This document shows, one piece after another, positions 15,718-25,624 of a stretch of 64,000 nucleotides of DNA (position 1 is its first letter; every line of letters begins with the position of its first letter). The notes beneath the pieces were generated by a model. It was not told where the DNA came from. It was given only the letters and a program-made list of their open reading frames with translations, and made no database searches. The translations under genes and the position numbers were made by a program. Source of the stretch: Microbispora hainanensis (GTDB lineage: Bacteria; Actinomycetota; Actinomycetes; Streptosporangiales; Streptosporangiaceae); assembly GCF_006874475.1 (NCBI RefSeq), contig NZ_VIRM01000004.1, positions 215,650-279,649 on the forward strand, read 5' to 3'.

Positions 15718-18700
15718 ACACCCTCCTCGTCGCCAACCGGGGCGAGATCGCCGTCCGCGTCATCGCCACCGCCCGTCGCCTCGGGCTGCGCACGGTAGCC
15801 GTCTACTCCGACGCCGACCGGGGCGCCGCCCACGTCCGTCTGGCCGACCACGCCGTACGGCTCGGCCCCGCTCCCGCCCGGGAGAGCTACCTCGACGCCG
15901 GCCGGGTGCTGCGGGCCGCCCTGGACAGCGGCGCGGACGCCGTGCACCCCGGTTATGGCTTCCTGTCGGAGGACGCCGCCTTCGCGCGCCGGGTCGAGGC
16001 CGCGGGGCTGGCCTTCGTCGGTCCCACCCCCGAGCAGCTCGACCTGTTCGGGGCCAAGCACACCGCCCGCGCCGCCGCCGAGGCGGCCGGCGTGCCCCTG
16101 CTCCCCGGCACCGGCCTGCTCCCCGGCCTCGACGCGGCCCTGAGCGCCGCGAGCGACATCGGCTATCCGGTCATGCTCAAGGCCACCGGCGGAGGCGGCG
16201 GCATCGGCATGCGCGCCTGCCGCGACGCCGGCGAGCTGGCCCAGGCGTGGCAGAGCGTCGAGCGTACGGCCGCCGCGAGCTTCGCCTCGGCCGGGCTGTT
16301 CCTGGAGCGCCTGGTCGAGGGCGGCCGGCATGTGGAGGTGCAGGTCTTCGGCGACGGCATGGGCAACGTCGTCACGCTCGGCGACCGCGACTGCTCCCTG
16401 CAGCGACGCCACCAGAAGGTGCTGGAGGAGGCCCCCGCGCCCGGCCTGCCGCCGCTGGTGCGGGCCAGGCTCGCCGACAGCGCCGCCGGCCTGTGCGCCT
16501 CCGTGCGCTACCGGTCGGCGGGCACCGTAGAGTTCATCTACGACCCGGTGCGCGCCGAGCCGTACTTCCTGGAGGTCAACACCCGCCTCCAGGTGGAGCA
16601 CCCGGTCACCGAGGCGATCTACGGCGTCGACCTGGTCGAGTGGATGCTGCGTCTCGCCCAGGGCGACGCCGGGCACGTGCACGCCGCCCTGCGCACCCCG
16701 CCCGTAGCCGTCGGCCACGCCGTCGAGGCCCGGGTCTACGCCGAGGACCCGAGCCGCGACCACCGGCCCAGCGCGGGCCTGCTCACCCGCGTCGCGTTCC
16801 CCTCGGGCGTACGGGTCGACGGCTGGGTGGAGACGGGCACCCAGGTGAGCAGCTCCTACGACCCGCTGCTCGCCAAGGTGATCGCGCACGGCGCCGACCG
16901 GCAACAGGCCCTCGACCGGCTGGCCACGGCGCTGGCCGAGACCGGGATCGACGGCGTCGAGACCAACCTCGGGCTGCTGCGTGCCGCCGCGGACGACCCC
17001 TCCGTACGGGCGGCCACGCACGGCACCGCCACCCTGGCCGGGCTCGCCGACGGCTCCCGGCGCGTCGAGGTGGTGCGGCCCGGCATCCTCACGACCGTGC
17101 AGGACTGGCCGGGACGCACCGGCTACTGGCAGGTGGGCGTGCCGCCGTCCGGGCCGATGGACGACCGCTCCTTCAGGTATGGCAACGCCGTCCTCGGCAA
17201 CGACCCCGGCGCGCCCGGCCTGGAGTGCACGCTGCGCGGCCCGGCGCTGCGGTTCAGCCACGCCGTCACCGTCTGCGTCACCGGCGCGCCCGCGCCCGTC
17301 ACCGTGGACGGCGCGCCGGTGCCGCGGTGGGAGCCGGTCACCGTGCCCGCCGGCGGCGTGCTGGACATCGGCGCCGCCGAAGGGCCGGGGCTGCGGGTCT
17401 ACCTGCTCGTCGCGGGCGGGTTCGACGTTCCCGCCTACCTGGGCAGCGCCGCGACGTTCACGCTCGGCGGGTTCGGCGGCCACGGCGGCCGGGCCCTGCG
17501 CGCCGGCGACGTCCTTCACGGGGGCCGCCTCTATGACGGGGGCGCGGACGGGGGAGCCGAGACAGGGGAGCGGCCCGAGTTCGGGCACGCCTGGCGGATC
17601 GGCGTGGTCGAGGGCCCGCACGCCAACCCCGAGTTCTTCACCGACGACGACATCCGCGACTTCTACGCCGCCCAGTGGAAGGTCCACCACAACTCCGCGC
17701 GCACCGGCGTCCGCCTGGTCGGCCCCAAACCGCGCTGGGCCCGCCTCGACGGGGGAGAGGCGGGACTGCACCCGTCCAACATCCACGACACCCCCTATTC
17801 GGTGGGCGCCGTGGACTACACCGGTGACATGCCGGTCGTGCTCGGCCCCGACGGCCCCTCGCTCGGCGGGTTCGTCTGCCCGGCCACCGTCGTCACCTCC
17901 GAACGCTGGAAACTCGGCCAGCTCCGGCCGGGAGACACCGTCACCTTCGTCCCCGTGCCGCCCGCGGTCGGCGCCCCCGGCGACGGCGGCGTGCTGCACC
18001 GTCTTCCCGAGACCGGCGAGCGGCCCGCCGTCACCTACCGGCGCAGCGGCGACGACAACATCCTCGTCGAATACGGCGCGATGGAGCTCGACCTGGGCCT
18101 GCGCATGCGGGTGCACGCGTTGTCGGAGGCGCTCGCCGCCCGCGACCTGCCCGGTGTCGCCGACCTCACCCCCGGCATCCGGTCGCTTCAGGTCCACCTC
18201 GACCCGGCCGTGCTCTCGCAGCGCGACCTGCTGGTCGAGCTGCTCCACATCGAGGCCGGTCTGCCGCCCACCGGGGAGCTGGAGGTGCCCAGCCGCGTCG
18301 TCCACCTGCCCCTGTCGTGGGACGACCCCGCCACCCGGGAGGCCATCGCCCGCTACATGGCGGGAGTGCGCGACGACGCGCCCTGGTGCCCGTCGAACAT
18401 CGAGTTCATCCGGAGGGTGAACGGCCTGGAGGACGAGGCAGAGGTCCATCGCATCGTCTTCGACGCCGAATATCTCGTCCTCGGGCTCGGCGACGTCTAT
18501 CTCGGCGCGCCCGTGGCCACCCCGCTCGATCCCCGGCACCGCCTGGTCACGACCAAGTACAACCCCGCCCGCACCTGGACCGCCGAGAACTCCGTCGGCA
18601 TCGGCGGCGCGTACCTGTGCATCTACGGGATGGAGGGACCGGGCGGCTACCAGTTCGTCGGCCGCACCACGCAGGTGTGGTCGAGCTGGCAGCAGCGCGG

Positions 18701-19244
18701 CGCGTTCCAGCCCGGCTCGCCCTGGCTGCTGCGCTTCTTCGACCGGATCCGCTGGTATCCGGTGACGGCCGAAGAGCTGCTCGAACTCCGCGCCGACCTG
18801 GCGGCCGGGCGCCTCGAGCCCAAGATCGAAGAAGGCGTGTTCCGGCTCGCCGACTACCGTCGCTTCCTCGACGAGCACGCCGGCTCCATCGCGGCGTTCC
18901 GCGAACGGCAGGCCGCCGCCTTCGCGGCCGAACGCGCGGCCTGGCAGGCGGCGGGCGAGTTCGACCGCGCGGAACCGCCGCCGGGCCCGGACGAGACCGA
19001 GCTGGACGTCCCGCCGGGCTGCCGCGTGGTGGAGGCGGAGTTCGCCGCGAGCGTCTGGCAGATCGGCGTCACACCCGGCCGGCGGATCGCCGCGGGGGAG
19101 CCGCTGATCGTCCTGGAGGCGATGAAGATGGAGTCCGCCGTCCTGGCCCCGGAGGACGGCGTGGTCGAACGCGTCCTGGTCAGGCCCGGCGAGCAGGTGG
19201 AGGCGGGCGTCCCGATGGTGGTGCTGAGGAGTGATCGTGGCTGA
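15714..19244 (+). CDS. Urea carboxylase / guanidine carboxylase (biotin-dependent)
   Basis: This 1,176-residue multidomain enzyme starts with a biotin carboxylase (1-450: LLVANRGEIAVRVIATARR, KATGGGGGIGMR, EVNTRLQVEHPVTE). A KipI/KipA-type carboxyltransferase half follows (VRPGILTTVQDWPGRTGYW at about 460; YNPARTWTAENSVGIGG at about 950). The C-terminal biotinyl domain carries the acceptor lysine in VLEAMKMESAV. It would carboxylate urea to allophanate, or guanidine to carboxyguanidine when working with the two DUF1989 proteins. The sequence alone does not let me choose. It is translationally coupled to both neighbours. Confidence 0.9.
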   Translation: MNTLLVANRGEIAVRVIATARRLGLRTVAVYSDADRGAAHVRLADHAVRLGPAPARESYLDAGRVLRAALDSGADAVHPGYGFLSEDAAFARRVEAAGLAFVGPTPEQLDLFGAKHTARAAAEAAGVPLLPGTGLLPGLDAALSAASDIGYPVMLKATGGGGGIGMRACRDAGELAQAWQSVERTAAASFASAGLFLERLVEGGRHVEVQVFGDGMGNVVTLGDRDCSLQRRHQKVLEEAPAPGLPPLVRARLADSAAGLCASVRYRSAGTVEFIYDPVRAEPYFLEVNTRLQVEHPVTEAIYGVDLVEWMLRLAQGDAGHVHAALRTPPVAVGHAVEARVYAEDPSRDHRPSAGLLTRVAFPSGVRVDGWVETGTQVSSSYDPLLAKVIAHGADRQQALDRLATALAETGIDGVETNLGLLRAAADDPSVRAATHGTATLAGLADGSRRVEVVRPGILTTVQDWPGRTGYWQVGVPPSGPMDDRSFRYGNAVLGNDPGAPGLECTLRGPALRFSHAVTVCVTGAPAPVTVDGAPVPRWEPVTVPAGGVLDIGAAEGPGLRVYLLVAGGFDVPAYLGSAATFTLGGFGGHGGRALRAGDVLHGGRLYDGGADGGAETGERPEFGHAWRIGVVEGPHANPEFFTDDDIRDFYAAQWKVHHNSARTGVRLVGPKPRWARLDGGEAGLHPSNIHDTPYSVGAVDYTGDMPVVLGPDGPSLGGFVCPATVVTSERWKLGQLRPGDTVTFVPVPPAVGAPGDGGVLHRLPETGERPAVTYRRSGDDNILVEYGAMELDLGLRMRVHALSEALAARDLPGVADLTPGIRSLQVHLDPAVLSQRDLLVELLHIEAGLPPTGELEVPSRVVHLPLSWDDPATREAIARYMAGVRDDAPWCPSNIEFIRRVNGLEDEAEVHRIVFDAEYLVLGLGDVYLGAPVATPLDPRHRLVTTKYNPARTWTAENSVGIGGAYLCIYGMEGPGGYQFVGRTTQVWSSWQQRGAFQPGSPWLLRFFDRIRWYPVTAEELLELRADLAAGRLEPKIEEGVFRLADYRRFLDEHAGSIAAFRERQAAAFAAERAAWQAAGEFDRAEPPPGPDETELDVPPGCRVVEAEFAASVWQIGVTPGRRIAAGEPLIVLEAMKMESAVLAPEDGVVERVLVRPGEQVEAGVPMVVLRSDRG

Positions 19245-20910
19245 GACGGCACTGGACCGGGTCCGCAGGGCCTACGCGCGGATCGCCGAGACGGATCGTC
19301 CGGAGGTCTGGATCGACCTGCGGCCCCAGGCCGACGTGGAGGACGAGGCCGCCGCCGTGGACGCCCGGGTGGCGCGCGGCGAACGCCTTCCCCTCGCGGG
19401 GCGCCTGCTGGCGGTGAAGGGCAACATCGACGTGGCCGGACTGCCGACCACCGCCGGCTGCCCCTCCTACGCCTACCTTCCGGACGCCGACGCCCCCGCC
19501 GTGGCCGCCCTCCGCGCGGCCGGCGCGATCGTGCTCGGCACCACCAACCTGGACCAGTTCGCCACCGGGCTCGTCGGCACCCGCAGCCCGTACGGCGCGG
19601 TGCGCGCCGCCACCGACCTGGCCCGGATCTCCGGGGGATCCAGCTCGGGTTCGGCGGTCGCCGTCGCGCTCGGCCTGGCCGACCTCGCGCTCGGCACCGA
19701 CACCGCGGGCTCGGGCCGGGTCCCGGCCGCCTTCAACGGCATCGTGGGGATAAAGCCGACCCGCGGCCTGATCCCCGCGGACGGCGTGGTGCCCGCCTGC
19801 CGGAGCCTCGACTGCGTCAGCGTCTTCGCCCGCACGCTCCCCGAGGCCCAGCGGGCCCTGGCCCTGATGACCCGCCCTTCCGCACGGCCCGCGTCCCGTC
19901 CGGCCCGCCGTACCGGGCCGTGGCGGGTGGCCGTGCCCGCCACCGCCGATCTCGGCCCGCTGGCCCCGGGGTGGGCCGAGGCGTTCGAGGCGACGGCCGA
20001 CCGGCTGGCCTGGGCGGGCGTGGAGACCGGTCCGATCGACCCCGGCCCGTTCCTGGAGGCCGCCGCGCTGCTCTACCAGGGGGCGTTCGTCGCCGAGCGC
20101 TACACCGCCGTCGGCGCGTTCGTCGAGAAGGGCGGCCCCGACCTGGATCCCGTCGTCGCCTCCATCATCACCGCCGCCCGTGACCTGCCCGCCCACCGCC
20201 TGTTCGCCGACCGGGAACGGCTGGCGGAGCTGCGGGAGCGGGCTTTCTCCCTGCTGGGCGACCACGACGCCCTGCTCCTGCCGGTCACCCCGCGCCATCC
20301 CACGCCGGCGCAGGTCGCGGCCGACCCCGTCGGCGTCAACGGCGACCTCGGCCGCTTCACCAACTTCGTCAACCTCTTCGACATGTGCGCGCTGGCCATA
20401 CCGGCCGGGCAGGTGGACGGCCTGCCGTACGGCATCATGCTCGTCGGCCGGGCCCACGCCGACGACGACCTGGCGGCCATCGCCCGGCTGCTCCAGCCGG
20501 CCGTACGGCTGGCGGTGGTCGGCGCGCACCTGTCGGGCCAGCCGCTCAACCACGAGCTCACCACGCGCGGCGCCCGCCTGGTGGCCGCCTCCACGACCGC
20601 CGCGCGTTATCGGCTGCACGCCCTGGCCACCGACCCGCCCAAACCCGGGCTCGTACGGGTCGCCGAGGGCGGCGCGGCCGTCGAGTGCGAGGTGTGGGAG
20701 CTGCCCGCCGAAGGGCTGGGCGACCTGCTCGCGGCCCTTCCCCGTCCGATGACGTTCGGGCAGGTCGAGCTGGCCGACGGCGCGAACGTGCCGGGCTTCC
20801 TCTGCGCGCCCGAAGGGCTGCGGGGCGCGGCCGACATCACCGGGCACGGGGGGTGGCGCGCCTACCTCCGGTCGCTGGCGGTCCATGGCGCGCGGCCGAT
20901 GACCGGGTGA
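19237..20910 (+). CDS. atzF: Allophanate hydrolase
   Basis: This 557-residue amidase-signature enzyme hydrolyses allophanate to ammonia and CO2. The Ser-cisSer-Lys triad motifs are seen: AVKGNIDVAGLPTTAGCP (Lys), GTDTAGSGRVPAAFNG, and ISGGSSSGSAVAVALG (Ser pair). A C-terminal domain from about residue 430 (EVWELPAEGLGDLLA) is typical of AtzF/DUR1 types. GAGGAG lies 5 bases before the GTG at 19237; an upstream GTG (19231) lies within the ribosome site. It completes the carboxylase pathway. Confidence 0.9.
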   Translation: MAETALDRVRRAYARIAETDRPEVWIDLRPQADVEDEAAAVDARVARGERLPLAGRLLAVKGNIDVAGLPTTAGCPSYAYLPDADAPAVAALRAAGAIVLGTTNLDQFATGLVGTRSPYGAVRAATDLARISGGSSSGSAVAVALGLADLALGTDTAGSGRVPAAFNGIVGIKPTRGLIPADGVVPACRSLDCVSVFARTLPEAQRALALMTRPSARPASRPARRTGPWRVAVPATADLGPLAPGWAEAFEATADRLAWAGVETGPIDPGPFLEAAALLYQGAFVAERYTAVGAFVEKGGPDLDPVVASIITAARDLPAHRLFADRERLAELRERAFSLLGDHDALLLPVTPRHPTPAQVAADPVGVNGDLGRFTNFVNLFDMCALAIPAGQVDGLPYGIMLVGRAHADDDLAAIARLLQPAVRLAVVGAHLSGQPLNHELTTRGARLVAASTTAARYRLHALATDPPKPGLVRVAEGGAAVECEVWELPAEGLGDLLAALPRPMTFGQVELADGANVPGFLCAPEGLRGAADITGHGGWRAYLRSLAVHGARPMTG

Positions 20911-21032
20911 GAGAAGCCGGGCCGGGAAGGAGAGGCTCGAGCGATCCTCTAGCCGGCTGCGGTAAACACGCGTGGGAGCCGTGGCTCGTCCGGTTCCCCG
21001 TCGTCACTTCGCATCCGACCGAGGAGCCGCTC

Positions 21033-23261
21033 TTGCCTGCCCTCACCCGTCTCGCGCTGGAGCGACCCCGTACAGTGGTCGCGATATGGCTGGTTCTGGC
21101 CGCCGCCGCCGTGCCGCTGATGCTGCACCTGCCCGGCGCGCTCAAGGCGGGGGGTTTCGAAAACCCCCGAGGGGAGAGTGTCAAGGCGCAGCACGTCCTG
21201 GAGCGCACATTTCACGAGGCGCCACAGGAGCTTCAGGTCGTCCTGCACACGGCCGCGGGAGACGTCACCCATGCCGTCGGCCGTGCGGCCGCGCTGGCGA
21301 AGAACTTCCCCCACGTTGCCTCGGTGGAGGACTACCGCCAGAATCCCCGCTGGTTGTCGGCCGACCGGCACACCACATTCCTGAGGCTCGGCTTCCGGGC
21401 CGATCCCACGACAGTGCAGAACCTCATCGGTGACCTGCGGCACCGGATGACCGCCGGGCTGGGTGACCAGGGCGTGGAGGCGCATGTGACCGGTGCGCAG
21501 GCGCTCGACTACGACCTCAGCGTCCAGTCCGAGCAGGACGCCGGCACCGCCGAGATGATCGCCTTTCCGCTCCTCGTCATCGTGCTGCTCCTGGTGTTCC
21601 GGTCGGTGGCGGCGATGTTGGTGCCGGTCGTGCTGGCCGGCATGGCCCTCGTCTGCGCCATGGCGATCGGCTATCTGGTCGCCCGCGTCAGCGACGTGTC
21701 CATCCTGTTCAACAACGCCGTCTCGATCATCGGTCTGGCCGTGGCGGTCGACTATTCACTCTTCATCATCCGGCGCCACCGGGAGGAACTCGCCGGCGGG
21801 AAGGACACCATCACGGCCTTGAACACCGCGATGCGCACCGCGGGGCACGCCGTGCTGTTCAGCGGACTGGCCGTGGTGGCGGCCCTGCTCGCCCTGCTGA
21901 TCCCCCGGCTGATGGTGTTCACCAGCATCGCACTGGCCGGCATCATCGTGACACTGGTCGCGCTGGCCATGTCCATGACGCTGTTGCCCGCCGTGTTGTG
22001 TCTCATGGGCAGGCGCATCGACTGGCTGCCGATCCGAATCCGCAGGACCCGTGGCGGCACCGGGCGCGCACCGTTCACCGCGCTGCTCGCCCGGCTGCAC
22101 CGGCGCCCCGTGCCGCTGCTGCTGGCCCTGGCCGTGATGTTCGCACTGATGGCCTGGCCCATCGGATGGATCAGGCTTCAGGCGCCCGTGGCGAGCCCCG
22201 AGATCCTGCCCCCCGATGCCGACTCGCGGCAGGGTGTCGCGCTGCTGCAGGAGGCCCTGGAGCCCAGGGATCTGTTCCCGCTGCAGGTGGTACTGACCAC
22301 GCCGCGCCAGAACGGTCCGGCGCCGTTGGTCGAGAGCGTACGGGCCGTCATGGATCAGGCGGGGACAAGTGGGCGGGTGGTGTCGTCTCAGTCGGTGACG
22401 AGGATCGGCCTGCCGTCCGTCGCGCTGGACGCGGCGGTGGGCGGTGACACCGCCGCGCTGCCGGCCGAGGCGAGGGCCGCATTCGCCCAGTTGTGGAGTG
22501 AGAACGCGGGCAGATACGTCACCAGGGTGGTGATCGTCCCCGCCGAAGGGCCGGACAGCGACCTCACCCATGATCTGGTGCGGGATCTGCGCGACCGCCT
22601 GCCGACGGCGGTCCGGCCGGGTGTGAGCGTGCAGGTGACAGGCGCCACCGCCCAGGGGGTCGACTACGACGATGTTCTCGTCGGTTCCATGCCGGCGATC
22701 CTCGGCGCCGCCGCGCTGATCACACTGGTGCTCCTGGCCTCGGCCTTCCGCTCATGGTTGCTGCCGCTGCCGGCCCTGGTCCTCAACGCGACCGTGGTCG
22801 CGGCGAGCCTCGGCCTGCTGACCTTGATCAGCCAGAAGTGGCTGGGGCAGCGGATCGACAGCACCACGCCGGCCCTGGTCTTCGCGGTGATGTTCGGCCT
22901 CAGCATGGACTACCTGGTGATCATGATCTCCCGGATGCGGGAGGTGTACCTTGTGCGGCGGAACCACGTCGAGGCGATCGACGTGGGCATGCGCCGCACC
23001 GCCGCCCTGGTGAACAGCGCCGCCCTCATCATGGTCGCGGTCTTCGTGTCGTTCCTCGCCGCGAAGATCAGCGTCGTCCAGCAGTTGGGGCTGGGCTTGG
23101 CCATCGCCGTGGTGCTGGACGCGCTGATCGTCCGGTTGCTGGTCATGCCGGCCATGCTGCACCTGTTCGGCCCGCGGATCTGGGGCCGGGTCTCCCCGGC
23201 GAGCCCGGCCTCTTTCAACGGGGGTCTTCAGGAGGAGACTCCGCAGTCATCATCGCCGTGA
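21033..23261 (+). CDS. MMPL/RND-family exporter
   Basis: This 742-residue membrane pump has two repeats. Each has one helix (RPRTVVAIWLVLAAAAVPLML), a periplasmic-side domain and a five-helix bundle. The conserved AVAVDYSLFIIRRHREEL and FGLSMDYLVIMISRMREVY segments carry the Asp residues used in proton coupling. The only plausible start is TTG at 21033 with GAGGAG 7 bases upstream. It is convergent with and overlaps the ligase gene by 47 bases. Such pumps commonly export lipids or antibiotics, so it is probably the left-most gene of the biosynthetic cluster. Confidence 0.85.
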   Translation: MPALTRLALERPRTVVAIWLVLAAAAVPLMLHLPGALKAGGFENPRGESVKAQHVLERTFHEAPQELQVVLHTAAGDVTHAVGRAAALAKNFPHVASVEDYRQNPRWLSADRHTTFLRLGFRADPTTVQNLIGDLRHRMTAGLGDQGVEAHVTGAQALDYDLSVQSEQDAGTAEMIAFPLLVIVLLLVFRSVAAMLVPVVLAGMALVCAMAIGYLVARVSDVSILFNNAVSIIGLAVAVDYSLFIIRRHREELAGGKDTITALNTAMRTAGHAVLFSGLAVVAALLALLIPRLMVFTSIALAGIIVTLVALAMSMTLLPAVLCLMGRRIDWLPIRIRRTRGGTGRAPFTALLARLHRRPVPLLLALAVMFALMAWPIGWIRLQAPVASPEILPPDADSRQGVALLQEALEPRDLFPLQVVLTTPRQNGPAPLVESVRAVMDQAGTSGRVVSSQSVTRIGLPSVALDAAVGGDTAALPAEARAAFAQLWSENAGRYVTRVVIVPAEGPDSDLTHDLVRDLRDRLPTAVRPGVSVQVTGATAQGVDYDDVLVGSMPAILGAAALITLVLLASAFRSWLLPLPALVLNATVVAASLGLLTLISQKWLGQRIDSTTPALVFAVMFGLSMDYLVIMISRMREVYLVRRNHVEAIDVGMRRTAALVNSAALIMVAVFVSFLAAKISVVQQLGLGLAIAVVLDALIVRLLVMPAMLHLFGPRIWGRVSPASPASFNGGLQEETPQSSSP

Positions 23262-24942
23262 GGAACGGCCGGCGCAGCTTCCCGCTCGACGTCCTCGGCA
23301 GGGTTCCCGGCCGTACCACCGCCACCCTGCCGGGGCGCACTCCAGTCTCGCCCACGACGGCCCGCTCCACCTCCTGCCGGAGCCGCTCGCTCCGCGCGGC
23401 GTCGCGGTGCAGCGGGGTCTCGACCACGATCACCAACCGCTCGGTGCCGCTGCCGGCATCGGGCAGGCCGAGCGCGGCCACCCCCACGGCTCTGACACCG
23501 TTCACCGTAGCGGCGGCCTGTTCGAACGGCTGCGGCTGGTAGTTGCGCCCGGCAATGATGATCAGATCTTTGTGCCTGCCCGTGACGAACAGTTCCCCGT
23601 CCAGTGTGAATCCCAGATCCCCGGTGTCGAGCGAGCCGTCGTACGTCTCGATGCCGTTCTCGGAGAGGTAGCCGGTCATCATCGAATCCCCCGTCATGAG
23701 CACGCGGCCGACGATGCCGTCCGGCAGTTCGCCGCCCGCGTCGTCGACGATCCGGATGCCGACGCCGGGCACCGGCAGGCCCGACGAGACCAGTTCTCGT
23801 GTGTCCTGGGCGGAGGAAGGCGGCAGGGCGACGCCTCTGCCCGCCAGCGCGGCGGCGGACAGCGCCTCGACCCGAGGAGTGGCGCCGGACCGTGAGAACG
23901 ACGCCGCCAAGCCGATCTCGGCCAGGCCGTAGCAGGTCCGCATGGCCTCCGGGCGGAAGCCGTACGGGCCCAGCGTGCGTTGCCACAGCCGGAGCGTGGC
24001 GGCGTCGACCACTTCGGCCCCGTTGAAGGCCACACGCCAGCCGCTCAGGTCGAGCCCGTCCAGTGGCAGGCGGTCGGCCAGTGACGCGACCAGCCGGTAG
24101 GCGAAGTTGGGTGCCGCCGAGACGGTGCCCCCATATCTGTGCATCAGATCGAGCCATATCTTCGGGCGCGCTGCGAAGGAGAGCGGACTGACGAGCACCG
24201 CGGGCACGCCGAACAGGAGCGTCGTCAGTGTGGCGCCCACCATGCCCATGTCGTGGTAGAGCGGCAGCCAGCTCACCGCTACGTCGTCGCGGTGCAGTGG
24301 AGTGGCCCCGCCGATCGCCTTCATCGCGGCGAAGAGGGCACGGTGGCTCAGCACGATGCCCTTCGGCGCGGCGGTGGTGCCCGAACTGAACTGGATCAGC
24401 GCGGGAGCGTCCGGAGCAACCGTCACGACCTCCGCTTCGATGGCACGTTCCCGGAACGGCGGGCACACGACCGCGCCCGCGCTCCCCAGGATCTCCTCCG
24501 CGAGCGGACGCACTCCGGAATCGCACACGAACACCGCCGGCTCGGCCACGTTGACGATCTGCCTGGCCCGGTCCGCCCACGCACGCCGCCGGGCGAAGCT
24601 CATCGGAGGCTCGACCAGCATGGGCACGCCCCCAAGCAGCATGGTTCCGTACAGTGCGGCCAGCAGATCGGGCGAGGTGTCGAGACACAGGCAAGCCCTG
24701 CCGCCCGGGCGGAGCCCGGCGCGGGCCAAAGTGGCGGCGGCGGTCCGGGCACGGTCGTAGAGCGCCCTCACGGTCAGGCGCGTCTCGCCGTGAGACTCGG
24801 GTAAGTGGTAGGCGACCGCCGACGGCTCGCGCGCCGCTCGCGCGGCGAGGACACCGGCCAGAGTGTCCCCACCACACGGTGCGGCGAGCACGCCGGCGGG
24901 GGATCCCTCGCCTCCGCGCTCGTGGTGAAGGTCGGCTTTCAT
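23215..24942 (-). CDS. Fatty-acyl-AMP-ligase-like adenylating enzyme
   Basis: This 575-residue ANL-superfamily protein has ALIQFSSGTTAAPKGIVLSH (A3 loop, about 205), VSWLPLYHDMGMVGATL, TCYGLAEIGLAASFS, SLDTGDLGFTLDGELFVTGRHKDLIIIAGRNYQP and the late PRTSSGKLRR lysine. The YHDMG block and overall plan match FAAL enzymes, which activate a carboxylic acid as AMP ester and load it on an ACP. The ACP domain of the ACP-dehydrogenase fusion in the same operon is a natural partner. It is the last gene of the operon and overlaps the upstream stop (ATGA). Confidence 0.83.
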   Translation of the reverse strand: MKADLHHERGGEGSPAGVLAAPCGGDTLAGVLAARAAREPSAVAYHLPESHGETRLTVRALYDRARTAAATLARAGLRPGGRACLCLDTSPDLLAALYGTMLLGGVPMLVEPPMSFARRRAWADRARQIVNVAEPAVFVCDSGVRPLAEEILGSAGAVVCPPFRERAIEAEVVTVAPDAPALIQFSSGTTAAPKGIVLSHRALFAAMKAIGGATPLHRDDVAVSWLPLYHDMGMVGATLTTLLFGVPAVLVSPLSFAARPKIWLDLMHRYGGTVSAAPNFAYRLVASLADRLPLDGLDLSGWRVAFNGAEVVDAATLRLWQRTLGPYGFRPEAMRTCYGLAEIGLAASFSRSGATPRVEALSAAALAGRGVALPPSSAQDTRELVSSGLPVPGVGIRIVDDAGGELPDGIVGRVLMTGDSMMTGYLSENGIETYDGSLDTGDLGFTLDGELFVTGRHKDLIIIAGRNYQPQPFEQAAATVNGVRAVGVAALGLPDAGSGTERLVIVVETPLHRDAARSERLRQEVERAVVGETGVRPGRVAVVRPGTLPRTSSGKLRRPFLTAMMTAESPPEDPR

Positions 24943-25624
24943 GGCAGGATGAAGGGGAATCCGTGCTTGTCCAGTTCGAGGGCGGAGTCGGTGACCGCCC
25001 GGCACAGCTCGTCGATGTCGGCGTCGCTGTGCGCGTCGCCCGTGAAGAACATCGGCAGGCTGAGGGTGTAGACGCCGCGGCGGCGCAGCATCAGTGTGAG
25101 CAGGAACAGCCCGATGGGGTTCACGGCCGAGGCGAAGCGGCGGTAGTCGTCGTAGGAGTCCTCGGCGATGAACCCGAAAGAGCCGATGAAGTCGCCGAAG
25201 CCGAGCAGGCGCAGCGGGATGCGGGTCTCCTCGCGGAAGGCGGCCAGGTGCTCCTGGATCTTGGCGACCTTGGCCCGGGTGCGTTCGTAGTAGGCGTCGC
25301 CGGCCTCCCTCAGCAGGCTCAGGGACGCGTACGAGGCCGCCAGCGCGAGATGGTTGCCCGCGTGCGTCGTCTGCACGCAGGTCTTGCGCCCGATGTCGGT
25401 CAGGGGAAGCCCGGTGGTCTGCATGTGGTCGAGCAGCTCGGCGCGGCCGCCCACCGCCGACAGCGGTATTCCGAGCCCGGAGACGACCTTGCCGTACGTG
25501 TACAGGTCGGCGCGGATGCCGAAGTGACCGGCCGCGCCCGCGGGGCCGAAGCGGAATCCGGTGAGCACCTCGTCCAGGATGAACGGCACTCCGAGCTGCG
25601 CGCACCGCTCCGACACCGCCTTGA
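24939..25624. repeat. 686-bp near-identical repeat, copy 1 (3' half of aminotransferase 1)
   Basis: This copy aligns without gaps to 26433-27118 (offset 1494). I see only a few substitutions near the stop codon and one synonymous change near 25590. The stretch in between appears identical. Beyond 25624 the two genes diverge abruptly. Confidence 0.93.

Noticed and set aside
15444..18878. Very long open frame (over 1,100 codons) antisense to the urea/guanidine carboxylase
   Set aside because: It is a GC-bias shadow: Gly/Ala/Val/Arg/His-rich, without domains, and it covers a well-conserved biotin carboxylase on the other strand.
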